In this document: positions 1 to 10,700 of the stretch, in pieces
Layout: each line of letters starts with the position of its first letter
Numbering within the stretch: position 1 is the first letter of the stretch
Assembly (NCBI GenBank): GCA_017617995.1
Contig: JAFZVE010000056.1
Location: forward strand, 1 to 64,000
Direction of reading: 5' to 3'
From: Clostridiales bacterium
Lineage (GTDB): Bacteria > Bacillota > Clostridia > Saccharofermentanales > Saccharofermentanaceae
Length of the DNA stretch: 64,000 nt
Position numbers and translations under genes: made by a program
The notes under the pieces: generated by a model
What the model was told of the DNA's origin: nothing
Databases searched by the model: none
The model's input: the letters and a program-made list of their open reading frames with translations, nothing else

Positions 1-753
1 AAGGAGAATGAGCCTGACATCTACAACGCCATCAAGAGAAACGCTCTCCTCGAGAACGTAACTGTTGATGCTGAAGGTAAGATCGATTTCGCAGATAAGT
101 CCGTTACAGAGAACACACGTGTTTCCTACCCGATCGATCACATCGAGAAGATCGCTAAGAACGTCAACAAGATTTCTTCCGGCCCGGCTGCTGAGAACGT
201 AATCTTCCTTTCTGCTGACGCTTTCGGCGTACTCCCGCCGGTTTCCATCCTGACCCCTGAGCAGACGAAGTACTACTTCCTCTCCGGCTTCACAGCTAAG
301 CTCGCTGGTACAGAGCGTGGAATCACAGAGCCGACTCCGACATTCTCCGCTTGCTTCGGTCAGGCATTCCTCGAACTGCACCCGACCAAGTACGCTGAGG
401 AACTGGTAAAGAGAATGGAACAGTCCGGTGCGAAGGCTTACCTCGTTAACACAGGTTGGAACGGCACAGGCAAGAGAATCTCCATCCCGGATACACGTGG
501 AATCATCGACGCGATCCTCGACGGTTCTATCAAGAACGCTCCGACAAAGAAGATCCCGTACTTCGATTTCGAAGTACCGACAGAGCTCCCGGGCGTTTCT
601 ACAGAGATCCTCGATCCGCGTGACACATATGCTGATGCTTCCGTATGGGAAGAGAAGGCTAAGGATCTCGCTGGCCGCTTCATCAAGAACTTCGCTAAGT
701 ACGAAGGCAACGATGCAGGTAAGGCTCTCGTAGCTGCTGGCCCGAAGCTCTAA
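1..753 (+). CDS. pckA: phosphoenolpyruvate carboxykinase (ATP), C-terminal part
   Basis: The reading frame is open from the first base, so the gene begins upstream of the window; 250 C-terminal residues are visible. It interconverts oxaloacetate plus ATP with phosphoenolpyruvate plus CO2 and ADP in the cytosol; in fermentative anaerobes it often runs in the CO2-fixing direction. The fragment contains the family's C-terminal landmarks: the segment [14 protein letters not shown], the arginine loop [19 protein letters not shown], and [11 protein letters not shown]. Codon use is strongly biased (many AAG, CTC, GTA codons), as expected for a highly expressed gene. A strong terminator follows. The family assignment is very secure; only the N-terminal nucleotide-binding part is missing. 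Confidence 0.95.
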   Translation, partial: KENEPDIYNAIKRNALLENVTVDAEGKIDFADKSVTENTRVSYPIDHIEKIAKNVNKISSGPAAENVIFLSADAFGVLPPVSILTPEQTKYYFLSGFTAKLAGTERGITEPTPTFSACFGQAFLELHPTKYAEELVKRMEQSGAKAYLVNTGWNGTGKRISIPDTRGIIDAILDGSIKNAPTKKIPYFDFEVPTELPGVSTEILDPRDTYADASVWEEKAKDLAGRFIKNFAKYEGNDAGKALVAAGPKL

Positions 754-787
754 TCCTTCGCGAAAGGCACTTGTATTGAATTATTAG

Positions 788-817
788 GAGGTCACCTCGC
801 AAGAGGTGGCCTCTTTT
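788..817 (+). terminator. intrinsic terminator after pckA
   Basis: An 11-bp stem (GAGGTCACCTC with GAGGTGGCCTC, one G-T pair) encloses a GCAA loop at 799-802 and is followed by a T-run. It lies 34 bases after the pckA stop codon. Confidence 0.85.
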
Positions 818-929
818 CATTTCCTGAATAGTAGAAAAAAAGGATCCTGTACGGACTGAAGAAATGGATTGATTCGTGCTGGTGCATGTACAAAAATAGA
901 GCGACTAATGCGAATGCGAGGTGATTGTA

Positions 930-1238
930 GTGCCGTGGGGCTGGATGCTCTTCTTTAACAGTGTCATGCTGGGCGTAGGCCTGGCGATGGAGGCATTCTC
1001 CGTGTCCCTGGCCAATGGACTTCGTGAGCCGAAGATGAAGCTTCCGCGGATGAACCTGATTGCCGGCGTATTCGGTGCATTTCAAGCAGTCATGCCGCTT
1101 ATCGGCTGGATCTGCGTACACACACTTCTTCAGTATTTTCAGGTATTCGAGAAATTTATCCCGTGGATCGCCCTGATCCTGGGTGGACTTATCCTTATCG
1201 GAATCGGTTTAGAAATCTTTATTACAGGGGTTTTTTAA
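930..1238 (+). CDS. half-length MntP-like manganese efflux protein
   Basis: The product matches the first half of MntP (DUF204, LysE superfamily), which exports Mn2+: three hydrophobic segments and the motif GLAMEAFSVSLANG near the N-terminus. MntP is normally about 185-190 residues, made of two homologous three-helix halves; this protein is about 103. The sequence runs as the first half up to FEKFIPWIALIL and then continues as GGLILIGIGLEIFI, which resembles the end of the last helix of full MntP. I infer an in-frame deletion joining equivalent points of the two halves. GTG at 930 is preferred because AGGTGAT ends five bases upstream; GTG 921 and ATG 945 are alternatives. It could be a decaying gene or a half-transporter that dimerises. 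Confidence 0.6.
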   Translation: MPWGWMLFFNSVMLGVGLAMEAFSVSLANGLREPKMKLPRMNLIAGVFGAFQAVMPLIGWICVHTLLQYFQVFEKFIPWIALILGGLILIGIGLEIFITGVF

Positions 1239-1492
1239 GGCCCGGGTGGCCGAAAAATGCCTGCGCGAACGGCCTTTGTACGGCATCTAGAGCGAGGAAG
1301 TCATAAAATTCCGTGCTTATTGTAACAGAAAATTTATATTTTCGCTTTTCCTCAACATAGAAATTTTTTTGTGCGGTGCTAAAATTTTCATGTAATCATA
1401 TAACTTTTTTCGGGCATATGAGGATGTTTTTTTCATTTTCAGCAGCCCGGAAAACCAGATTTTTAAATATCTAGACGAAAGGTGGCTAAAAA
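1239..1492 (+). other. intergenic leader region before the pilin gene
   Basis: There is no gene in these 254 bases. The first 50 contain overlapping GC-rich pairings: GGCCG 1248-1252 with CGGCC 1270-1274, and ATGCC 1257-1261 with GGCAT 1282-1286, which cross and could form a pseudoknot. The rest is AT-rich with several possible -10 elements (such as TATAAC near 1400) but no convincing -35/-10 pair. The region ends in a good ribosome binding site, AAAGGTGG, before the pilin ATG. Confidence 0.4.
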
Positions 1493-2899
1493 ATGAAAAC
1501 GAGAAAAACATTTAAGAAGCTAGGCGCGTTGGCGATTTCGCTGACGATGCTGATGGCAATGGGCACCGCCGTATTTGCCAGTGATGAAGGACAGGACGAG
1601 CCAGTAGCTCCGGCTCCGGCAGACATGGACGGTGAGAACGGTGTAATCGGTGAATTCGAAGACCCGGATACGGCGGTAAAACAATCAAGAGCAGTAATCA
1701 TCTATAAGGAGATCACTGTTTATAATCCTGAAGAATGTGAAGTCAACGCTCCTACTATCACGTATACCTATACGATCGATCCGGGAGAAGCCGAATGGGA
1801 TATCTATGATGAGGCGGAAGCGCATGATCCAGAAGAGAACGTATATGCGGCAACAAAAGCCGGTATCGGCGAACCGACCATTACTTGTGCTGATTCATCA
1901 AATGCGGATGGAAAACTCGTATTTACTCCTGAAGTACAATTTCAAGCTTCTGCAGCCGGAGAAAAGAACGCTTATGAGCTTTTGATTGACTTCAGTGGAA
2001 TCGATTTCACTGATGAAACTGAAGGCGGTTCTGGTGCAGGCGTTTATCGTTATGTAATTACAGAAGAAACAGATGTCGAGAAGTCTGCGGCTGGGATTAA
2101 AGACGGAGATATCTCTGATACTCGTTACCTGGATGTCTATGTTGATGGCGATGGTGATATCTATGGTTATGTCTGTTTCGCTTATAACGGCAATATTGAT
2201 GCCAGAACTGATGCAGATGAAGATGATCAAGTTAAAATGGCATTTAAGACCGAAGGTTTTGTTGCAGGCGTAGACACCAATACGGAAGAGGACGTAACGG
2301 CTGACGAGTACTATACATTCAACTTTGATCTGACGAAAGAGCTGGTTAACGATAAGTATTCCGAGGAGCACAAGTTCCCGTTCACTATTGTCCTTGATAA
2401 TTCAGGTGTTACTGTAGAAGTTCTGCCGATCATGGAAATTGATGGGAATGCCGAACAGGATGCTCTTGAAGCGGACGTCATCGGAACAGGAGAAGATGCG
2501 ACAACATGGGAAGCGAAAATTGCTCACGAAGGTGTGATTAGCTATATAGGTATTCCATGCGGTACGACTGTGACCATTACCGAGGAAAATGATGTTTATG
2601 GTGTAACATATGCATGTAAGATTACAAATGCCGATATTCCGGAAGACGACGATGATCCGAAGAACATCGCAACTGGTGAGATTTCCGACGAAGCAATCAT
2701 AAATTGCACAGAATTACTTACGCCTGCTGATGAAAACCATACTGCAGGTGACGCTGGAACGATAACATTCACCAATACACTGAAGCTGATCTCTCCTACA
2801 GGCGTTATTGTCCGCTATGCTCCGTATATCCTTCTGCTTGGTGCAGGCGCTGCTCTGTTTATTCTGAGCCGTCGCTGGAAGAAGAAGGAAGAGGCATAA
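1493..2899 (+). CDS. sortase-anchored major pilin-like surface protein
   Basis: The 468-residue product has a signal peptide (MKTRKTFKKLGALAISLTMLM, cleavage near AVFA), a repetitive acidic extracellular part, and a C-terminal cell-wall sorting signal: SPTG at residues 434-437, a hydrophobic helix and a basic RRWKKK tail. LTKELVND and VTITEEND resemble the lysine strand and E-box of isopeptide-forming pilin domains of the Spy0128/FctA type. An xPTG sorting motif in place of LPXTG is typical of pilins polymerised by class B-like sortases. Position at the head of a locus with a SipA-like protein, a sortase and a giant adhesin supports its role as shaft subunit. A hairpin follows the stop. No biochemical evidence of polymerisation can be read from sequence. 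Confidence 0.75.
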   Translation: MKTRKTFKKLGALAISLTMLMAMGTAVFASDEGQDEPVAPAPADMDGENGVIGEFEDPDTAVKQSRAVIIYKEITVYNPEECEVNAPTITYTYTIDPGEAEWDIYDEAEAHDPEENVYAATKAGIGEPTITCADSSNADGKLVFTPEVQFQASAAGEKNAYELLIDFSGIDFTDETEGGSGAGVYRYVITEETDVEKSAAGIKDGDISDTRYLDVYVDGDGDIYGYVCFAYNGNIDARTDADEDDQVKMAFKTEGFVAGVDTNTEEDVTADEYYTFNFDLTKELVNDKYSEEHKFPFTIVLDNSGVTVEVLPIMEIDGNAEQDALEADVIGTGEDATTWEAKIAHEGVISYIGIPCGTTVTITEENDVYGVTYACKITNADIPEDDDDPKNIATGEISDEAIINCTELLTPADENHTAGDAGTITFTNTLKLISPTGVIVRYAPYILLLGAGAALFILSRRWKKKEEA

Positions 2900-2915
2900 G
2901 TCAGTTTTAGTGACG

Positions 2916-2930
2916 ACGAGAATGTCTCGT
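2916..2930 (+). other. intercistronic hairpin after the pilin gene
   Basis: ACGAGA pairs perfectly with TCTCGT around an ATG loop, 16 bases after the pilin stop, with no T-run. A second perfect palindrome, GCAGGCCTGC, lies at 2996-3005. These could stabilise or separate the pilin transcript from the lower-abundance assembly genes; this is inference. A tiny ORF of eight codons with a good GGAG site lies at 2969-2995. Confidence 0.4.
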
Positions 2931-3021
2931 ATATCAGGTATCGTGGATTTTGAATGAAGGAGAAAAGTATGGCCTTGCCTTTGCATTTTGAATGAGCAGG
3001 CCTGCTTCCTCGTAGATTTTG

Positions 3022-3555
3022 ATGGTTAAAGAGAAGCTTAAGCAAATAAGAGAGGAACTGTCCAAGTCAAAGACCGGGATCCGTCGCTTCGTGCGCACAA
3101 GCTTCATCATCGTGATCAGTCTATGGGTCATGTTTTCCTTCATCATAGGAGTCGATTCTGTTGGTACATACGACATGTCGCCGGCACTGAACATGGGAGA
3201 CCGGATCGTATACTCGCGGGTGGATAAGAAACCCGTAGCCCGTGATGTGATCGTTTTCAAGAAAGATGGAAATGTATGTGTTTCGCGTGTAGTTGCGATT
3301 CCGGGTGATACTGTTGAGATTACGGAGGCTGGCTCCGTGATAATCAACGGTCATGAGATTGTGGAAGATAAGATTTACAGCCAGACCTATCCGTACACCG
3401 GATATTTAGAGTATCCGATCACTCTTGAAAAGGGCGAATACTTCGTCCTGGGAGATAATCGGAGAACAGGTGTGGATAGCCGATATTTCGGAACGGTCCA
3501 GGCAGATGAGATCCTGGGTACGTTGATTCTGGTGATACGTCAGCATAATTTCTGA
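3022..3555 (+). CDS. signal-peptidase-I-like pilus assembly protein lacking the Ser-Lys dyad (SipA-like)
   Basis: The 177-residue product has one N-terminal transmembrane segment and the S26 fold: YDMSPALNMGDRIVY where active enzymes have SMxPTL, VSRVVAIPGD where they have KRVxGxPGD, and an intact box E, GDNRRTGVDSR. Aligned to that consensus, the nucleophilic serine is Asp51 (codon 3172-3174) and the general-base lysine is Ser88. Streptococcal SipA proteins of FCT pilus loci likewise lack the dyad and act as assembly chaperones; the same role is inferred here, supported by its place between pilin and sortase genes. An in-frame stop at 3013 limits the start to ATG 3022 or TTG 3019; neither has a clear ribosome binding site, so translation may be weak. 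Confidence 0.8.
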   Translation: MVKEKLKQIREELSKSKTGIRRFVRTSFIIVISLWVMFSFIIGVDSVGTYDMSPALNMGDRIVYSRVDKKPVARDVIVFKKDGNVCVSRVVAIPGDTVEITEAGSVIINGHEIVEDKIYSQTYPYTGYLEYPITLEKGEYFVLGDNRRTGVDSRYFGTVQADEILGTLILVIRQHNF

Positions 3556-3568
3556 GGATTAGAGAAGA

Positions 3569-4768
3569 ATGGCATTTGCGTCAGTGCTTAAAATTGCAAA
3601 TTCGATACTCTCGGGAGTGGCTACCATCACTTCTGTCTCAATCATGGCCTTTTCGGGTTACATGATTTATGAGAACGCGTATGTGTCGAACAGAGCATTT
3701 GGAGCAGAGTCGCTGAACTACAAGCCTGACGTGCAGGAAGAGACCGTCTCTATCGAAGCACTTCTGGCAAATATCCCGGATGCCATCGGCTGGATCACAA
3801 TAGATGGTACGCATATCGATTATCCGATCGTTAAAGGTCCGGATGATGTGTACTATGCCAGCCGCGATGTAAATAAGGATCCGTCTCTGACGGGTGCGAT
3901 CTACATGCAGGCGAAAAATCAAGGCGATTTCTCCGAGACATACAGTCTCCTTTATGGTCATCACATGGACAACGGGGCGATGTTCGGAGATCTTTCAAAG
4001 TATGAAGAAACCGGTTTCTTTGATAGCCACCTTACCGGCACACTGGTTACTCTGGAAGATGTATACGAGATCGAAGTGATTTCGCTCGTGGAGACGGATG
4101 CCTATGAACAGGCGATTTACGGAATCACTTCCCTTGACTGGGAAGGGTATAACGGAACGATCCTGAATAACGGAAACATCGAACTGATCAATCGGAATAG
4201 TGCGGTTACTTCCGCTGATAAATTCCTGGTGCTCTCTACCTGTGAAGGTGTGGCGACAGATGGAAGACTTCTTCTGATCTGTAGACTTACAGATACGGAT
4301 AAGGCCGTCAGACCGACGCCGGAACCGACACCGGCTCCTTCGGAAGACGGAACACCTACACCTACTCCGGCAGGTGGAACAGGCAAGCTGGTAAAGACCG
4401 GTGATTCCGGTGATGGTGCCGGATGGGCGCTTCTGAACCTCTGCTGCCTGATCCTGACGATCACGATGCTCCTCCCGTACTTCTTTGAAAAGCTCGAGAA
4501 GAGAAGCAAGGACGACGAAGAGGAGAACCAGGAAGAGAAAGTAACAACTTTTAAGAACTATGTGGGTCCGGTTGCTAATGTGATCCTTGCAATCGCGGCG
4601 GTAGTCATTTTCGTACTGTACGAGAATATGAAGCTGCCGATGATCCTCAAAGACAGATATACTCCGTGGATGCTGATCATCCTCGGAATCGCCCTGGCAA
4701 CGGAGGAAATCTGTTCCAGGCTGAAGAAGAAAGAAAATGAATTGGGAGAAGAAGTGGCAGATGTTTAA
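3569..4768 (+). CDS. class B-like sortase with C-terminal membrane extension
   Basis: A transpeptidase predicted to join or anchor the pilins at the outer membrane face. After an N-terminal transmembrane segment the sortase domain spans roughly residues 70-245, with the histidine motif YGHHMDNGAMF (His131/132) and the cysteine motif LSTCEG (Cys225), followed by an arginine in LLLICRL. The IGWITIDGTHIDYPIVKG segment is typical of class B-like enzymes. Unusually, the domain is followed by a Pro/Thr linker, an LVKTGD motif (274-279) that resembles a sorting signal, a hydrophobic helix, a charged stretch and two further membrane segments, giving 399 residues where about 250 is usual. The gene starts 13 bases after the SipA-like gene and overlaps the adhesin gene by 32 bases, indicating one operon. 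Confidence 0.85.
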   Translation: MAFASVLKIANSILSGVATITSVSIMAFSGYMIYENAYVSNRAFGAESLNYKPDVQEETVSIEALLANIPDAIGWITIDGTHIDYPIVKGPDDVYYASRDVNKDPSLTGAIYMQAKNQGDFSETYSLLYGHHMDNGAMFGDLSKYEETGFFDSHLTGTLVTLEDVYEIEVISLVETDAYEQAIYGITSLDWEGYNGTILNNGNIELINRNSAVTSADKFLVLSTCEGVATDGRLLLICRLTDTDKAVRPTPEPTPAPSEDGTPTPTPAGGTGKLVKTGDSGDGAGWALLNLCCLILTITMLLPYFFEKLEKRSKDDEEENQEEKVTTFKNYVGPVANVILAIAAVVIFVLYENMKLPMILKDRYTPWMLIILGIALATEEICSRLKKKENELGEEVADV

Positions 4769-7700
4769 GGGCAAGCTGACAAAAACTGTACGTGCTTGTG
4801 TTTCCACGGTGCTTACCGCATCTATGTTGCTGTCTCTTTTCCCTGTGGGACTGATTCTCCCATACTCCTCGAGTGCTTATCCTGTTGCGATTGCCGATAC
4901 AGATCAGGAGGGAACTCCGGGTAATCTGATCGTGCTGCAGAGAACGATGAAGGACAGCTCGGGGAATAACTATACCTTTACTGCAACCTATGATTCCAAC
5001 TCCGGACTTCCTTCTGACGCAGAACTATTGGTCGAAGAGATCACAAGCGGAGAAGAACTCGATGCATATCTCACGGAAACCCAGACTACACTGGAAAGTG
5101 AGACGATCTCTTACGCACACTTCTTCGATATCAGTATCGTTAAGGACGGTGTCGAGCTTCAGCCGCAGGATGGTTCGAAGGTCAACATGCAGATCCTTCT
5201 CGAGGATGCCCAGACCGAAGACCTGAACGTCGTCCACTTTACGGATACCCCCGGAAACGGAAGCGCAGAAGTGGTCGAGAACATCACCTCCAGTGAAGGC
5301 GATACAACGATCGTAGAATTTGACGCCGAAGGATTCTCCGTTTACGGTGTCGTCAGCACGATCCTTACCACAACGATTACTTCCAGTGACGGCATGACCT
5401 ATAAGATCACCGTTACATATGACGATTCCACAGGCATTCCTGAGGATGCGGAACTGAAGGTTTCAGAGGTCAGTGAAGCTGATTATCTTTCCTATCTGAC
5501 GAGTGCTACCGAGGCCATCGGTGAAAGCATTCACAACGTCGCATACGGCAAGCTCTTCGACATTTCGATCGTGAAAGACGGTGTGGAATACCAGCCGGTC
5601 GATGGTTCGTCTCTCAAAGTCAAGGTCGAACTGCTCGATGCCGAGGCGGTTGAAGATGTGAAGGTCGTCCACTTTGAAGGTGACGCGGCACAGGAGATCC
5701 AGGCTTCCACCGATGGCATGACAGTCAGCTTCGAGACCGACGGATTCTCCGTCTTCTCGTTCCTGGATTTCAGCCTCGTAACGCGCATGGTAAATGCGAC
5801 GATCAACGGAGCGGTCACTGCGGTATCCGGTACCAAGTCAGGTACACTTTACGAAAACGATGACATCATCCTTTCCGGCAGCATGCCTTCTAACGGCATC
5901 GTGGAAGCGGAAAGAGTAGATGTATCCATTAATGGTCAGGACGCCCTTCTGGCTTATGACATCAAGATCTACGCCAACAGTTTTATGAAGGCGCTGGGTA
6001 TTAACTGGCAACCGAGTGACGGCGCGATCCAGGTACAGCTGAAGAGTGATGCACTGACTTCCGAATGGGTCGATGTTTACCATATGTCGAATACAGAGAG
6101 CCCGGCCGAACTGGTAAGCGGAGGTATCGGAGTCGTAGAGAATTCAGTGATCTTCGATGCCGATTCTTTCAGCGTGTATGTCATTATCGAACATGAAGAC
6201 GGTGAAGTAGTTACTCCGAGAGTGGCATTCCACTATATCTCTCCAAACTATCAGGAGAACGAGACGGACAACGTATTCTCTTACACCGCTCCTGCTTACG
6301 AGTTCCTGAATAAGCATAACGAGTATCAGATCACACAGATCTTGAGAGACGGAGAGGAGCTCGAGCAGATTGTCAACCCTCCGAATAAGAAGGATGCGTA
6401 TGGCAACGAGGTCAGCTTCTTCTATGGATGGTATACCGTTGATGTAGCCGACAGAACCACGGATGATACTACAGCGCTTAACAGCAATGCTACTTCGTCC
6501 CCGTACTATAACGGCGATATCACTTATACATGGCCGAATCCACAGAAGGTGGATGACCAGACTCCTATCGATTTCGAAGTCACAGACTCCAATGGTAATG
6601 GTGAGATTGATGAAGGTGATATCCTTACCTGGACGCTCGGCAATGCTACCGGCACTGCCGAACTTGACGCTGAGGGCATGGCACATGTGTATATCGTCCC
6701 GGTATATGAGGATTACTATTTCCTCAACTTCCACATGGGTAATAAAGAAGCCAATGAAGGACTTAGAAATAACCTTTTGACACGTCGACTGGTGGTATTC
6801 GGACAGAATACGACGGCTACGGTCCGCATCGGCGACGTGGAAGGCCCGAGCCCGGACCCGGCACACGAGATTTTCGCTGGCTGGGAGACGGTAGACTTTT
6901 CCGATCCTTCTAACCCGCAGACGGATGTGTATTACGAAACACTTGACCTCGAAGGCAACGAGAAAGACATCCTGCATAACGGCACGTCGGAGACTGCCGG
7001 AGAATCCGGCACAGGCTACAGAATCATTGTAACCGAAGCAGACTCCGCTCTTGCATCGCTGGATCTGTATCCGGTATTTGCAGAGGCACGCTGGGTTTAC
7101 TTTAACACGGGCCGTTCCGGTAATGGCGCGGCGTATGTCGGTGCCCAGTACCGCCTGACTAATGATGAGAATAAGGGTACAGCCTTTGCTTCTTTCCCGA
7201 CAACTAGCCGCCCAGGCTATGACTTCAACGGCTGGTATCTGAGTCAGGAGGATTACAACGGCTCCGGCACGCAGATCACAGATGGAACCGGTGCTTTTGT
7301 AGCTGCGGTGAAGGGAAAGACCTTCTATGGAAATGGTACTACGATCAGTACAGATCCTTCGGCCGGCGAGAAACTCTTTGAGATCACCTCGGATGGAAAA
7401 CTCTATCTTTACAAGTCACTCGATTCTCTGACACTTTATGCAAACTGGTCGCCGAAGACGGTAGACTACACTGTTGTCTACTGGCTCGAAAATGCAAATG
7501 ACGACGACTATACTCTCATGTACTATAAGGTCATGCAGGGTGTGGCTGGTGACACGACCGCAGCAGCCCCGACAGCTGAAAACGAGACCTATGTTCAGGA
7601 TGGAGTTACGCATTATCCTTATACGGAAAACAAACTGAGATTTATGCACCTCAGCACCGACCAGGACAAGAGTGAGTCGGGCAACCAGAGCGGTATCCAG

Positions 7701-10700
7701 CAGAAAGAAATCGAGGGCGACGGCTCTACCATCGTCAACGTTTACTATGACCGTAATGTATACAGACTGCGCTTCGATATCGGATTCTCCCAGACAACAA
7801 ATGGTACCTTGGGATATGTCGAGATGACATCTGAAGAAGCCGCTGGTTACATTGGCACGGTTTACGGCTATGTGAATGGCCAATACGTAGCACTGACATC
7901 CGACGGTAACGGCGGCTGGGCATATCCTGGAACCGTTACAACACGACATGCATATAATGGATACCGCTATCAGACAGTTACCAATAACAACGGTACTCAG
8001 TACGGTGTGGTGAATGGTCAAGTTGAGGAACTGAGTCTTACTACAGGAACGGAGTATTATCTTTCGCGGTATAACACAGCAGGTTCTGCAGAATATACAG
8101 GAACGATCTATGATGCGAATAACAATACTGTGACGAATCCTGTGTATCCTACAACATATTACCGTGGCATGAACAGACGAAATGCATTGTATTGGCTCAC
8201 TCGGTCGGCGCAAGTGTGGTCATATAATGGAAATGATTATTCTGGTACTCGCTATCTACGGGTTAGCAACGGCGACGCTAATACAAGTTATACACTCGGT
8301 TTCGTAGATGGTGCGATGCGAACGGTTTCTAACGATGCTTCGGGTTGGTATTACAATACACAGGATGCTGTTCTTAACGCCTATTCTGGTCCGCTGTATA
8401 AGCAGAGTATCACCGGAGGTACCACAACTTACTATGTTTCAAATCTGACGAACTCGTATAACGGTAATACGGATAGATGGGAAAACTTCCTGACGTCTAA
8501 TACTGTGAATCTTGGCACGACAAATCCGTTCTCACCTTCGGAATATAACGGAACATATATAAGCGGCAATCAGTATACTGTCTACTATTATGATATTGTC
8601 GCAAAATACGGTGAAAATATTCTGGACCAGTATCCGGGTTCACAGACACAAAAGAGATCTGGAAATAATACTTATTCGTTTGTTGGCTGGATTCCTCAGG
8701 CGGACAGTTTCTATTGGGAAAAAGTCATGTCCAGTATCAAGGGATTCTTTGAAACCATGTCGGAAGATCTTATCCTTACTGGAGGAACTCCCAGACAGTA
8801 TCAAAACAATGGAGGACGTCCGAATACTGACCCGAATGATTATGTAGCAGTTACGATCGAAGGGAATAATACGGTTACAGGCGAGTATGGAGTTACACAG
8901 GAATTCCGTTGCCGCTATAAGAGCGGAGGTGGTTATAACTACCTGTACCGCATCTATCTGGCGGATCCGGAGACTCGTGAATATTCCGATGAACCGACAA
9001 CTAAAATCGTAGTTACGGCAGGTTCCGGTAGTACTCCGAATCTGCAGACAGCTCCGTCGTATCAAGGTTATACGCTGGTCGATAGCAAAGTCCTTACATC
9101 TGTGAATGATACAACAGGTGTAACGCCGACGAGTACAACCTATAGTTATGCGGTTACTGAACTGACCGATGCCGGACTCGGGAATGGTATGATCATGGTA
9201 TTCCGTTTCCAGCCTAATCAGCACCATCTGACGTTTAAGTACGGTTCCGGTGCGGAACCGGCACTGGTGAACACGGAATTCGGAGCAGCTGAGGAGTACT
9301 ACTATGACCAGTCTCTGGCTAATGCAAACGTCTACAATGATGATGCAATCGCGGCAACCCCTGACGGTTATTCCTTTGCAGGCTGGTATGAGAATCTCGA
9401 CGGCGTAGGTAACGTTTTCGACTTCGATACCACTATGCCGGATGGTGATATCATTCTTTATGCCGTATATAAGCCGGTACGCTATCGTGTCATAGTGGAC
9501 CCCAATGGCGCGGAGATCGACCATATCGATCATACCGGTAATGCTTATAACGGAACCTATAACGGTACCAGTTACAACCACGATCCGTTCAATCGTTTGG
9601 CCAACGGCGAACGTGCTGCTGATGAAGGCTACAACAGATCTCAGGCTACCTATATCAACGGTACCTATGGAACGACGATTTCGGAATATGCCGTATCGAG
9701 AAATTACGTACCAATCGGCAATACAGCAGCAGAAAACTATGATAAGCGACTGTATTACTACGTGAACTGCCAGTACAATTCCTCTGACGGTTCCGGTTTG
9801 CCTTCTGACCTTCGTAGTGCCCTGTACATCGATGTAACAGATGGCACGGGCATGTATGTAAACGATGATCCGAATCAGGGATATACGGAACTGTATCAGT
9901 ATTATGATTTCTGGCACTGGTACACACAGACCAACTTTGATCTGATGCCGGCCTCCTTTACCGGTATGACAGCACAGAACCTCAGTTTCGATCAGTGGAA
10001 GTCTCTCTATGTAGATAAGCACGATGACGGTGTCACACCACAACTCTATCGTAAGTGTAACGAGAAAGAGAACTGGGTATTCCTCGGCTGGTTCAAGGAC
10101 AATGATGATAAACCTTATAACTTCAACGATCCGGTTGAAGGATCTTTCACACTGACGGCTCACTGGCGTCTGGACGGCGGTTACACCATCCAGTACACGC
10201 CTGTATACTGGCTCGATTCTGAGGACAGCAACCGTTACCTGATCAACGGTGCGATGGATGAGTGGATCGATCCGGATCCGGATGCTGCAACGGGTGCATT
10301 CAGTTATACGGATGGAGCACTGACCACTGTCTATAAGCAGCCTACCGATTTGACGAAAAACGGTGCACCTGTCGAAGATAACTCTATCAACTTCCTCGGC
10401 TGGCGTATCGTGAGCGTCTCGACGACTACGGTTAACGGTCAGACGGTCGTAACTTATACTCCGCTTGAAGACGGTGTTCTCTATGATCCAGGTGATGACT
10501 TTATCATCGACGTACAGTATGCCGACGGCAACAATATTATCCACATGCAGGCTGTTTACGAGGAAACGGGCAGTTCCGTCCGTCGCCCTGAAGTGGCCAA
10601 TCTGACGCTGGATGCTAACGAGAACGGCTATCTGGTCGACGAAACCGGTACTGAGATTGAGAATGATACAAACATTGACTGGGATGGCGTGGGTACTGTC

